Positions 1 through 8,372 of a DNA stretch of 33,548 nucleotides are shown in pieces (position 1 is the first letter of the stretch; every line of letters begins with the position of its first letter). Location of the stretch: assembly GCA_030591505.1 (NCBI GenBank), contig JAUVAY010000011.1, positions 1 to 33,548 on the forward strand, read 5' to 3'. The notes under the pieces are model-generated. The model searched no databases and was not told where the DNA came from. It was given only the letters and a program-made list of their open reading frames with translations. Source of the DNA: Flavobacteriales bacterium (GTDB lineage Bacteria > Bacteroidota > Bacteroidia > Flavobacteriales_D > JAHECK01). Position numbers and translations under genes: made by a program.

Positions 1-2
1 AC

Positions 3-974
3 TTATCTATTCTTGAGATCTCCCATAGAAGTAAAGATTTTGTTGAAGTGATGGATAAGGCTACAAACCTTGTCAAAAAAGTACTTAATGTTCCCGAAGG
101 ATATGAAGTTGTATATCTTGGAGGTGGAGCAAGTCTTGGATTTTATATCTCTGCGATGAACTTCATGAAAGTGAATGGAAAAGGCGCTTATATAAATACA
201 GGTACATGGGCTTCAAAAGCAATAAAAGAAGCATCTAACCATGGTAAGGTTGATGTTATTGCCAGTTCTAAAGACAAGAATTTCAATTATATTCCAAAAG
301 ATATTATCGTTCCCGGAGATGCTGATTATCTTCATTATACGTCGAATAACACCATTTTTGGAACACAATTCAAATCAATTCCAAAAACAGATTCTCTATT
401 GATCTGTGATATGTCATCCGACATTTTTAGCAAGCCAATTGATGTGAGTAAGTTTGATCTTATATATGCAGGAGCTCAAAAGAATTTAGGCCCAGCAGGA
501 TCTACACTATACATCGTCAAAAAAGAATTATTAGGTAAAACAGGAAGAACAATTCCAAGTATGTTAGACCTGAATGTACATATTGCTAAAGATTCGATGT
601 TTAATACACCTCCTGTATTTCCGATATATGTAAATATGCTAACCTTAGAATGGTTAGACAAACTTGGTGGAGTTGAAAAGATGGGGCAAATGAATAGAGA
701 AAAAGCTACCCTACTCTATGATGAGATTGATAGAAACCCATTGTTCAAAGGAGTGACGGCAATTGAAGATCGATCTGAAATGAATGTAACATTTGTCTTG
801 ACTGATGATAGTTACAAAGAGCACTTTGATAAATTATGGAATGACGCTAATATAAGTGGTATTAAAGGTCATCGCTCCGTTGGAGGTTATAGAGCATCTA
901 TTTACAACGCAATGCCAATAGAGGGTGTAAGTGCCCTTGTTGAAACGATGAAAGAATTAGAAAAAACTGCATAA
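3..974 (+). CDS. serC: Phosphoserine aminotransferase, 5'-partial
   Basis: This is a PLP-dependent enzyme that converts 3-phosphohydroxypyruvate and glutamate to O-phosphoserine in cytosolic serine (and pyridoxine) synthesis. The frame is open from base 3, and the residues before the first in-window GTG (LSILEISHRSKDF) match the conserved SerC N-terminal region, so the true start lies upstream of the window. About 323 of the usual roughly 355-360 residues are present. The PLP-binding lysine is in GAQKNLGPAG (codon 480-482). The GGGASLGF motif near the start of the window and the C-terminal GHRSVGGYRASIYNAM motif are typical of class V SerC. serA follows after 12 bases on the same strand, so the two are probably co-transcribed. 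The family assignment is secure; only the missing N-terminus is unseen. Confidence 0.96.
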   Translation, partial: LSILEISHRSKDFVEVMDKATNLVKKVLNVPEGYEVVYLGGGASLGFYISAMNFMKVNGKGAYINTGTWASKAIKEASNHGKVDVIASSKDKNFNYIPKDIIVPGDADYLHYTSNNTIFGTQFKSIPKTDSLLICDMSSDIFSKPIDVSKFDLIYAGAQKNLGPAGSTLYIVKKELLGKTGRTIPSMLDLNVHIAKDSMFNTPPVFPIYVNMLTLEWLDKLGGVEKMGQMNREKATLLYDEIDRNPLFKGVTAIEDRSEMNVTFVLTDDSYKEHFDKLWNDANISGIKGHRSVGGYRASIYNAMPIEGVSALVETMKELEKTA

Positions 975-986
975 AGATCAATATAC

Positions 987-1943
987 ATGAAAGTATTAGC
1001 AAATGATGGCATTTCTGAAGCCGGTGAAAATAAATTAATAGGATTTGGATTTGAAGTGTTAACCAATACTGTTGAACAAGATAATCTTGTTAGCTATATC
1101 AATGATAATGATATAGCTGTTCTATTGGTTAGAAGTGCAACACAAGTAAGAAAAGAGTTAATCGACAGTTGTAAAGGAATAAAAATAATTGGTCGTGGTG
1201 GAGTTGGAATGGATAATATTGATGTCGATTACGCCCGTTCAATAGGAATAAAAGTGATCAATACGCCTGCGGCATCTTCACAAAGTGTGGCCGAATTAGT
1301 ATTAGGTGCACTGTTTAGCTTGGTGCGAATGACCTATGATGCAAACCGTGAAATGCCTGAAAAAGGAAATATCGAATTTAAAGCATTAAAGAAAAAATAC
1401 TCTAAAGGACTTGAATTGAGAGGTAGAACTTTAGGTATTATCGGAACAGGTAGAATTGGTGCAGCTACCGCTAGTTATGCCTTTGGAATTGGGATGAAGG
1501 TGATAGGGTTTGACGTGTTTATGAAAAAGGCAACTGCCTATGTTCCAATACCTGATGGAACAACACTTGAAGTTCCAATTGAAATGACTGAATTAGACGA
1601 TCTTTACAAGAGAGCCGACTTTATTACTGTACATGTACCTGCTCAGGAAGACGGAAAAGCATTGATCTCAAGCACTGAATTGAATACGATGAAAGATGGA
1701 GTTTATTTGATAAATGCTTCAAGAGGTGGAATCATTGATGAAGGGGATCTTGTAGCAGCACTTAATGAAAATAAAGTTGCGGGTGCATTCATTGATGTAT
1801 TCGAAAATGAACCAACTCCTCGAAAGGATCTGATTTCTCACGTTAAAGTAATTGCCACTCCCCATATTGGTGCAGCAACACTCGAAGCACAGGATAGAAT
1901 TGGAGTTGAACTCGCCGATCAAATACATGAAATCTTAAATTAA
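987..1943 (+). CDS. serA: D-3-phosphoglycerate dehydrogenase, short form
   Basis: This enzyme is predicted to oxidise 3-phosphoglycerate to 3-phosphohydroxypyruvate with NAD+, the first step of the phosphorylated serine pathway. At 318 residues it is the short form: it has the catalytic and Rossmann domains (GIIGTGRIG, about residues 149-157) but no C-terminal ACT domain, so serine feedback of the E. coli type is not expected. Catalytic residues are visible as the arginine in NASRGG, the glutamate in DVFENEP and H293 in TPHIGA. ATG at 987 follows serC by 12 bases. The stop overlaps the next start by one base (TAATG), which indicates translational coupling to the DUF1015 gene. Another 2-hydroxyacid dehydrogenase activity is formally possible, but the serC neighbour argues for SerA. 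Confidence 0.93.
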   Translation: MKVLANDGISEAGENKLIGFGFEVLTNTVEQDNLVSYINDNDIAVLLVRSATQVRKELIDSCKGIKIIGRGGVGMDNIDVDYARSIGIKVINTPAASSQSVAELVLGALFSLVRMTYDANREMPEKGNIEFKALKKKYSKGLELRGRTLGIIGTGRIGAATASYAFGIGMKVIGFDVFMKKATAYVPIPDGTTLEVPIEMTELDDLYKRADFITVHVPAQEDGKALISSTELNTMKDGVYLINASRGGIIDEGDLVAALNENKVAGAFIDVFENEPTPRKDLISHVKVIATPHIGAATLEAQDRIGVELADQIHEILN

Positions 1944-3190
1944 TGGCAAGTATATTTCCTTTTCGCGCAATTAGAGCACCTCGGGATAAGGTGGGACTAG
2001 TAGCTTCAAGGTCATACATTCATTATTCAAAATCTGATCTAAAAGCACGCTTGATCGGAAACCCATATACTTTCCTTCATGTATTGAATCCGAGTCACAA
2101 AGAAGGAAATACTCCAAATCGATCACGTAAGGCTGCCTTTTCAAGGATCAAAGAAAAATTGCATTCATTTATTGATGATGGGCATTTACAAAAAGAAGAA
2201 GTTCCCGCACTATATATCTATCGACAAGATAAAAAAGGATTTTCTTATTGTGGGTTGATCTGTGGTATCGCTGTTGATGATTACTTGTCAGGAACAATAA
2301 AAATACACGAACAAACAATAACGCGAAAAGAGAATATTTTTAAGCAATATCTTGAGGTTACACGCTTCAATGCCGAACCTGTATTGCTTACTCATAAACC
2401 AATTAAAGTTCTTTCTCGGCTTATTGATAAGTACAACAAACGCTTCCCTGAGTTTGATTTTAGAACAACGGATACGGTGCGTCATCAATTATGGGTAGTT
2501 AAAAACGAGAAAGATATTAATGACATTGTAAAGGCCTATCAAAAACTTGATTCGGTCTACCTAGCTGATGGTCACCATAGGTCGGCCTCTTCTTCCCTAC
2601 TCGCCCGTTCGCATCGTAAAAAGAATATAGGTGGAATTGGTAAGGAAATGTTCATGGCGATCAACGTCCCGGAAGATCAGCTTCGAATATTAGCTTTCGA
2701 TAGGCTCGTTAAGGACCTTAATGGATTAAGTCCAACACAGTTCCTTGAAAAATTATCACATCAATTTACGATCGAAAAGGTTGATTCAAATGGCTTTCGA
2801 CCACTTGAATACCATCGCTTTGGCATTTATATGGAAGGGCAATGGTATCGAGCTATTCTAAAAGACGAATACCATAAGTTCGCAAGCCCGGTTGAAGAAT
2901 TAGATGTACAGATCTTAAGTAAATTGATCCTCGATCCTATTTTGGGTATTAACGACCTGAAAAATGATAGAAGAATTGATTTTATTGGTGGACATGAAGA
3001 TGTGAAAATGCTGGAGCAAAAAGTAAACAAAGGAAGCTACAAAATTGCCTTCTCCCTATTTCCTGTTAGTACTACCCAACTAAAAGAAATTGCGGATGCC
3101 AAACAAATAATGCCTCCCAAATCAACGTGGATCGAACCAAAATTGCGTTCAGGATTAACTATTATGGATTTAAACGATGAACTATTATGA
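1943..3190 (+). CDS. DUF1015 family protein in serine operon (possible serine kinase-like enzyme)
   Basis: This 415-residue cytosolic protein belongs to the DUF1015 family. Its hallmark is DGHHR at residues 209-213, inside LADGHHRSASS. The N-terminus begins with FRAIRAPRDKVG, a typical family start, and no membrane segment or signal peptide is present. It is sandwiched between serA (one-base TAATG overlap) and the YggS-like gene (four-base ATGA overlap), so it should be made with the serine enzymes. From memory, which I cannot check here, members of this family resemble the ParB-like fold of archaeal SerK, and some have been reported to act as serine kinases. A role interconverting serine and phosphoserine, perhaps replacing a SerB phosphatase, is therefore my inference. 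The family call is firm; the function is not. Confidence 0.88.
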   Translation: MASIFPFRAIRAPRDKVGLVASRSYIHYSKSDLKARLIGNPYTFLHVLNPSHKEGNTPNRSRKAAFSRIKEKLHSFIDDGHLQKEEVPALYIYRQDKKGFSYCGLICGIAVDDYLSGTIKIHEQTITRKENIFKQYLEVTRFNAEPVLLTHKPIKVLSRLIDKYNKRFPEFDFRTTDTVRHQLWVVKNEKDINDIVKAYQKLDSVYLADGHHRSASSSLLARSHRKKNIGGIGKEMFMAINVPEDQLRILAFDRLVKDLNGLSPTQFLEKLSHQFTIEKVDSNGFRPLEYHRFGIYMEGQWYRAILKDEYHKFASPVEELDVQILSKLILDPILGINDLKNDRRIDFIGGHEDVKMLEQKVNKGSYKIAFSLFPVSTTQLKEIADAKQIMPPKSTWIEPKLRSGLTIMDLNDELL

Positions 3191-3858
3191 GCATTAAGGA
3201 AAACCTTGCTTTAGTCCAATCAACAATACCTTCAACTATTAAATTAATAGCTGTTTCGAAAATGAAACCAACAACATTGATTCAAGAAGCATATGATGCA
3301 GGTCACAGAGCATTTGGGGAAAATAAAGTTCAGGAACTAAGAGAAAAAACCCCAATACTTCCAGAGGACATTGAATGGCACATGATCGGTCATCTCCAAT
3401 CAAATAAGGTGAAGTACATCGCTCCTTACGTGTATATGATCCATGCGGTTGAAAGCTTTAAACTGTTAAAAGAAATTAATAAGAGAGCTAAAAATAACGA
3501 CAGGGTGATCAAAGTATTACTCCAAATTCATATCGCTAAAGAAGAAAGTAAATTTGGCTTTAATGCCGATGAAGTAAAAACACTTTTAGCTAGTCCCGAG
3601 TTTAAAGAGTTAGAAAATATTGAAGTGAGTGGATTAATGGGAATGGCAACAAACACCAGCGATAAAGATGTTATTCGAAGGGAATTCAAGGAATTAAAAA
3701 ACCTTTTCGATGAACTTCAGAATGAGTTCTTTGATAGTAAAACATTTACAGAATTGTCGATGGGTATGAGTAGCGATTATCAAATAGCTATTGAAGAAGG
3801 AAGTACGATGCTTCGAATTGGTACAGCTATTTTCGGATTAAGAGCATGCGCATTATAA
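3187..3858 (+). CDS. YggS/PLPBP family pyridoxal-phosphate homeostasis protein
   Basis: This 223-residue protein has the single TIM-barrel fold of the YggS/PROSC family. Family members bind PLP and buffer its cellular level, affecting amino- and keto-acid pools, but have no known catalytic turnover. The PLP lysine is K25 in IAVSKMKP. GENKVQEL, WHMIGHLQSNK and the phosphate-binding MGMSSDYQIAIEEGSTMLRIG segment (near residue 195) all match the family. The start overlaps the DUF1015 stop as ATGA. Placement behind the PLP enzyme SerC fits a cofactor-supply role. There is no gene with which it would be confused; alanine racemase is longer and has a second domain. Confidence 0.94.
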   Translation: MSIKENLALVQSTIPSTIKLIAVSKMKPTTLIQEAYDAGHRAFGENKVQELREKTPILPEDIEWHMIGHLQSNKVKYIAPYVYMIHAVESFKLLKEINKRAKNNDRVIKVLLQIHIAKEESKFGFNADEVKTLLASPEFKELENIEVSGLMGMATNTSDKDVIRREFKELKNLFDELQNEFFDSKTFTELSMGMSSDYQIAIEEGSTMLRIGTAIFGLRACAL

Positions 3859-3883
3859 TTAGATCAAAAAAAATCATATTGAA

Positions 3884-6800
3884 ATGAAAATTTTTAGCAT
3901 CCTATTTTTCGTGTTTATTAGTCTATATACTTTTGCTCAAAAGGAGTATAAAGCGATGATGGATGATAATTCCATCAACTTTTATGAAGTATGTGAAGAG
4001 GCTGATAATTACTTTGAAAGCCATGATAAAACACTTAAAGGTTCAGGTTGGAAGGGCTATCAACGATGGAAAAATGCTAATGAATACAAATACTATCCAA
4101 GTGGTGATAGAGAAAATATTGATCCTTATTTCTCTGCAAATTCTTACCTCTCGTTTTTAAAGGAGAATGATGCAATTCAACAAAAAGATCTTTTTAATAA
4201 CGGTTGGGTAGAATTAGGTCCTTTTAGACTAGATAGTCTTACCGGACATTATTCTGCTGGATTAGGTCGCGTTGAGGATCATTATGTTGACCCTACAAAT
4301 ACAAACACCATGTATCTTGCATCAAGAAGTGGTGGGTTTTGGAGAACAAGTGATGGTGGAATAACATGGCAAGGAGGATCTACCGATTTTCTTATTGCAA
4401 GCGGGATAAATACTATTGCCGTATCCCCTACTCATTCTGATTCGATTTTAATAAATGTTAGAAATGCAGGAAATGGTAATTCACATGGAATCTATCGTTC
4501 TACCGATGGTGGGGAAAGCTGGTTAGAATCAAATTTTAACCCCGTAAATACAGGTTTTGGTGGACTTGGAGATAATTTTAAGATCTATAAGATCGCATAC
4601 CATCCTACAGTTACTGATCTGATTTTTATAGGTACATCAAAAGGGATTTTCCGATCTGCAGACAATTTACAAACTTGGACACGCTTATTAAACCTTGGTG
4701 ATGTAACTGATATTGCATTTCACCCTAATAACGATAGTATAATTTATTTGAGCGAGACATATTATTGGGGTTCCAATATAAATTATGTGATGCGCTCACT
4801 TGATATGGGTTTGAGCTACACACAATCCAATCAGGTGATCGGAAACGACAATAATAGATCAATTCATTTATCTGTTAGTCCAGATTGCTCGGATTGTTTA
4901 TACTTCGCTTCTGACAATGGAGTTTGGAAATCGATGGATAATGGGATGAATTTTACATTTTTAACTAATCCCGATGAAGGATGTGGAGGTTTTGTAGTAA
5001 ATGATCTTGATACTTCAAGCATGATATATGGCTATGTGGATATTGTTGCAAGTGAAGATGGGGGGAATAACTTTGAAAAGGTAACTTATTGGAGTTTGGG
5101 TGACCCACACCATGGTACAGGAAGTTTCCAAGAGAATTTATCGAATTCTAGTTCTTATGTTCATGCAGACCTGCATCCTGCAAAATGTATAAACGGAGTA
5201 TTTTATGTTGGTACCGATGGCTTGTTCTGCAAGAGTACAGACAATGGATACAGCTGGGAAATACTAAGTCAGGGAACCGCAATAAGAGAAAATTACAATT
5301 TAGGTGTGAGCCAGTCAAATCATTTTAGAAGCATCTCCGGCTCTCAGGACAATGGTACGAGTATTAAACATAAAGACCACTGGGTAGAATTTTTTGGAGC
5401 TGATGGAATGGAAGGTATTATACACCCTCTCAATGATGACTTAATGATTGGTAGTTACCAATTTGGTGGCAGAATAAAAACAAGTAATGGCGGACAAACA
5501 GTTTTTTATGTTACGCCTCCAAATTCAGAAGATGGTCAATGGGAAGCGCCTTTAGCTTATGATCCTAATGAGCAAATGAGGATCTACGACTTTAGAGAAA
5601 ACGTTTATGTCAGTGATGATTTTGGTGTAACCTGGACCAATCAAGGTTCTCCTTCAGGGTTTTCTACGAGTATACACGAAGCTGCTATTGCTGAGAATAA
5701 CTCATCGATCATTGTTATTTCAAGTTATGAGAATATTGATAAATCGATAGATGGAGGTGCTACTTTCACAAGTATTCAAAACAACCTGCCAATAGCTGAC
5801 ATACAAGACATTGCTTTTGATCCTTCTAATGATGAAATTATTATAGTTACTTATGCGAGGTATCAAGATGATGGAAAGAAAGTATATATAACTTACAACG
5901 GTGGTGATTCATGGGTAAATATTACTTCAAATCTGGGTGACATGCCTATACGTTCAGTTGTGATCGACCATACAGATTCTTCAACTATCTATTTAGGTGC
6001 TGAAATTGGTGTTTATAGCAAGTCTATGAATGCGACAGATTGGACTCTTTACAACGCTGACCTGCCTAATACTACCATTAAGGAACTTGAGATCGTATAC
6101 GCCACTAATACGATAAAAGCGGCTACATGGGGAAGGGGATTATGGGAATATTCTTTAGTAGGCAGAAATAGTTTTCCAGCAATACTTACTACCAAGATCA
6201 CGGATCTACCATCTAGTAATTTACCTATGGTGGATGTAGACCAGTATATTACTTCTGTTATTTCTTATGACGATGCTCTCACTAGTGTTTTTGTTAAGTA
6301 TTCTATTGATGCTACTACTTTCGACAATAGCATCACTATGACGAATACAGATGACAGCACCTGGGTTTCGGAAAATCCTTTACCCAACTACCCCGTTGAT
6401 ACGAAAGTGTTTTTCAAAGTATTTGCAATTGGAAGCAATAGTGATACTACGGAAACATATAAGTTTATGTATAGCGTAAACCCTTATGAGGCATGTGCCT
6501 CATCTGGAACAATGGTCTATCAAGGTAATATTACCCTTGTCGATTTTAATGATATTTATAATTCAACAGGCAAGACCCAACCTTATACTAATTACTCATC
6601 TTCATATTCAACAACAGTGATCATTGATAGTTCTTATGATATCAGTGTAAATTTAAATACCGACAATGGGAATTATCTGTATTATGCAAAAGCATGGATA
6701 GATTGGAATCATGATGTGATCTTTAGCGAAGAGGAAGCGTATGAATTAGGGTCTGCACAGAATGTAACGGATGCTGCTACTAGTTTTTCACCTTTTAGTA

Positions 6801-7192
6801 TAAGTATTCCTTCTAATGCTACATTAGGTCCAACTCGTATGCGTGTTTCTTGTCAGTATTTAAATTACCCAACACCTTGCGATAATGGCTTTGATGGTGA
6901 AGTAGAGGATTATGAGATAGTGGTTGAAACGCTAGCTATGGGAATTGAAGAAAACGCTGTTTCTAATATGATCATATATCCTAACCCTAGCACAGGGATT
7001 GTAACAATAAAAGGAGTCAACCTTGATCTTGCTCACCTGAAGTTGTACAATTCCCTAGGACAAGAATTGAATTCACAGATTAAAGTAATTGAAAAACAAA
7101 AAAATATAGTAATCATTGATTTATCTGGCTTATCTACCGGAATGTATTATTTAAAAGCGGGGACTTTGACCAAGAAGGTTTATAAGAATTAA
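3884..7192 (+). CDS. Secreted BNR/sortilin-repeat protein with GEVED domain and T9SS sorting tail
   Basis: This is a 1102-residue secreted protein. Residues 1-19 form a signal peptide ending in TFAQ. From about residue 130 to 750 it carries repeated Asp-box-like units (RTSDGGITW, RSTDGGESW, KSTDNGYSW, KSIDGGATF, TYNGGDSW and others), which fold as BNR/sortilin-type beta-propellers. A second region ends in DGEVEDYEI (about residue 1004), the signature of the GEVED domain found in secreted Bacteroidota proteins. The last 75 residues (YPNPSTG from about 1030, then SLGQEL and STGMYYLKA, ending KKVYKN) form a type A T9SS C-terminal sorting domain. It should therefore be exported by Sec and then by the Por machine and anchored or released. 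The substrate is unknown; adhesion or glycan binding is possible. It starts 25 bases after the yggS-like stop but looks functionally unrelated. Confidence 0.93.
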   Translation: MKIFSILFFVFISLYTFAQKEYKAMMDDNSINFYEVCEEADNYFESHDKTLKGSGWKGYQRWKNANEYKYYPSGDRENIDPYFSANSYLSFLKENDAIQQKDLFNNGWVELGPFRLDSLTGHYSAGLGRVEDHYVDPTNTNTMYLASRSGGFWRTSDGGITWQGGSTDFLIASGINTIAVSPTHSDSILINVRNAGNGNSHGIYRSTDGGESWLESNFNPVNTGFGGLGDNFKIYKIAYHPTVTDLIFIGTSKGIFRSADNLQTWTRLLNLGDVTDIAFHPNNDSIIYLSETYYWGSNINYVMRSLDMGLSYTQSNQVIGNDNNRSIHLSVSPDCSDCLYFASDNGVWKSMDNGMNFTFLTNPDEGCGGFVVNDLDTSSMIYGYVDIVASEDGGNNFEKVTYWSLGDPHHGTGSFQENLSNSSSYVHADLHPAKCINGVFYVGTDGLFCKSTDNGYSWEILSQGTAIRENYNLGVSQSNHFRSISGSQDNGTSIKHKDHWVEFFGADGMEGIIHPLNDDLMIGSYQFGGRIKTSNGGQTVFYVTPPNSEDGQWEAPLAYDPNEQMRIYDFRENVYVSDDFGVTWTNQGSPSGFSTSIHEAAIAENNSSIIVISSYENIDKSIDGGATFTSIQNNLPIADIQDIAFDPSNDEIIIVTYARYQDDGKKVYITYNGGDSWVNITSNLGDMPIRSVVIDHTDSSTIYLGAEIGVYSKSMNATDWTLYNADLPNTTIKELEIVYATNTIKAATWGRGLWEYSLVGRNSFPAILTTKITDLPSSNLPMVDVDQYITSVISYDDALTSVFVKYSIDATTFDNSITMTNTDDSTWVSENPLPNYPVDTKVFFKVFAIGSNSDTTETYKFMYSVNPYEACASSGTMVYQGNITLVDFNDIYNSTGKTQPYTNYSSSYSTTVIIDSSYDISVNLNTDNGNYLYYAKAWIDWNHDVIFSEEEAYELGSAQNVTDAATSFSPFSISIPSNATLGPTRMRVSCQYLNYPTPCDNGFDGEVEDYEIVVETLAMGIEENAVSNMIIYPNPSTGIVTIKGVNLDLAHLKLYNSLGQELNSQIKVIEKQKNIVIIDLSGLSTGMYYLKAGTLTKKVYKN

Positions 7193-7277
7193 ATCTAAAA
7201 TAGGAGTATCAAATAACCGCTGAGAGCACTGAAAATCGCTAACTATTTATTGGTTTTGAGTTTTTTTTACCCTGCGC

Positions 7278-7310
7278 TTCTCCGCGTATTCTGCGCGTAT
7301 TCTGCGGTTA
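7278..7310. repeat. Three degenerate 11-bp tandem units
   Basis: Three consecutive 11-base units can be read: TTCTCCGCGTA (7278-7288), TTCTGCGCGTA (7289-7299) and TTCTGCGGTTA (7300-7310). They lie in the 184-bp gap between the 3' ends of two convergent genes, just after a run of eight T (7261-7268). The GC-rich units contrast with the AT-rich surroundings, consistent with a dispersed short repeat rather than local slippage of native sequence. No coding potential is seen. Confidence 0.7.
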
Positions 7311-7363
7311 AACAAATAAGATGTAAAAACTAAGCTCTTAGCATCTAATTTTCAATTTGCAAC

Positions 7364-7377
7364 TCGTAATTCGTAAT
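7364..7377. repeat. Heptamer TCGTAAT repeated twice
   Basis: TCGTAAT occurs at 7364-7370 and again at 7371-7377. The second copy ends in the first base of the complement of the cation-transporter stop codon (7377-7379). Similar TTCGTAAT-type runs recur in Bacteroidota intergenic DNA (from memory). A small perfect palindrome, CTAAG-CT-CTTAG, lies just before at 7330-7341. Functional significance is unknown. Confidence 0.5.
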
Positions 7378-8372
7378 TAATTTACCCCATGATGCTTATC
7401 ATGAAGAATATTCTCAAGTGACCATGGGATTTTTTTATTAAACTCTTTTTTTCTGAATTCGCACTCATTTACCTCACAAATAGAACATTGTTCTGAAATA
7501 CATGGGTCAACATGGACAAACATTTCCGAATCGATGCCCATTGTTTCATTAACAATTTCATTAAGTCTAGCAATTTGCTGATTAGCAAATTTGAGATCTC
7601 GATAAAAGGGAATAGTGAGGTGACAGTCGATATGAGGATCAGGACCATATTTTACCAAACGAAGGTTATGTATATCAACCCATTCCGGAATCCTGTTCTT
7701 CTCCAGGCCATTGGAAAGTTTTTCTAAAGACTCAAAATCTGCCTCATCCATAATACCGGCCACCGACTTACGTAATATTTTCCATGAAGAAAATAGAATG
7801 AGTATTCCAAAAGCTAAAGCGACTACATTATCGATCCAGACTAAATTAGTCAGCATGATCAATACAATTCCAATGACCAAACCAAGGGTTGTAAAAGCAT
7901 CTGCTTTTAGGTGCTTACCTCCTGCTTTTAGAGTCATAGAATCGGTTTTCTCACCTTGTCTTTCTGCCATTTCGCCAATGATGTAATTCGCAATTCCCGA
8001 TACAACGATCAAAGCCAAACCAATATCTAGCTTATCTAATTCATTTGGAACAAAGAAGCCATAAATAGCTGTTGCAATCACAGCTAAAGCAGCAACAAGA
8101 AGCATTAATCCTTCTGCCAAACCTGAAATGAACTCAATTTTACCATGCCCATAAGGATGATTTTTATCCTTTGGTGTAGAGCTTATAGTCAGACTAAACA
8201 ATCCAATAAAGCTTGCAAAAACATTGACGATAGATTCTAAGGCATCGGTAAGTATCGCATTAGAATTTGTAAGGAAATAGGCAGTAAACTTAATGATCAG
8301 CAGAGAGATCCCTACATAAATCGCAAGTTTCTGAATTTTTAGATTTGATTTATACCTTTCTTCTTTATTCAA
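7377..8372 (-). CDS. Cation diffusion facilitator family transporter with cysteine-rich C-terminus
   Basis: This 331-residue membrane protein of the CDF family is predicted to export a divalent cation by proton antiport. About six membrane helices are present, with the conserved HPYGHGKIEF loop at 72-81. The usual metal site A of YiiP-like members (Asp/Asp in helix 2, His/Asp in helix 5) aligns here with E46/N50 and T161/L165, so that site is altered. The cytoplasmic tail has a cysteine cluster within HVDPCISEQCSICEVNEC, a plausible soft-metal ligand set. The start codon is TTG at 8372, because an in-frame stop lies just upstream and no ATG is available. It overlaps the cyclase TGA as TTGA, so translation is coupled to the cyclase. 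Iron, zinc or another metal cannot be decided from sequence. Confidence 0.9.
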   Translation of the reverse strand: MNKEERYKSNLKIQKLAIYVGISLLIIKFTAYFLTNSNAILTDALESIVNVFASFIGLFSLTISSTPKDKNHPYGHGKIEFISGLAEGLMLLVAALAVIATAIYGFFVPNELDKLDIGLALIVVSGIANYIIGEMAERQGEKTDSMTLKAGGKHLKADAFTTLGLVIGIVLIMLTNLVWIDNVVALAFGILILFSSWKILRKSVAGIMDEADFESLEKLSNGLEKNRIPEWVDIHNLRLVKYGPDPHIDCHLTIPFYRDLKFANQQIARLNEIVNETMGIDSEMFVHVDPCISEQCSICEVNECEFRKKEFNKKIPWSLENILHDKHHGVN

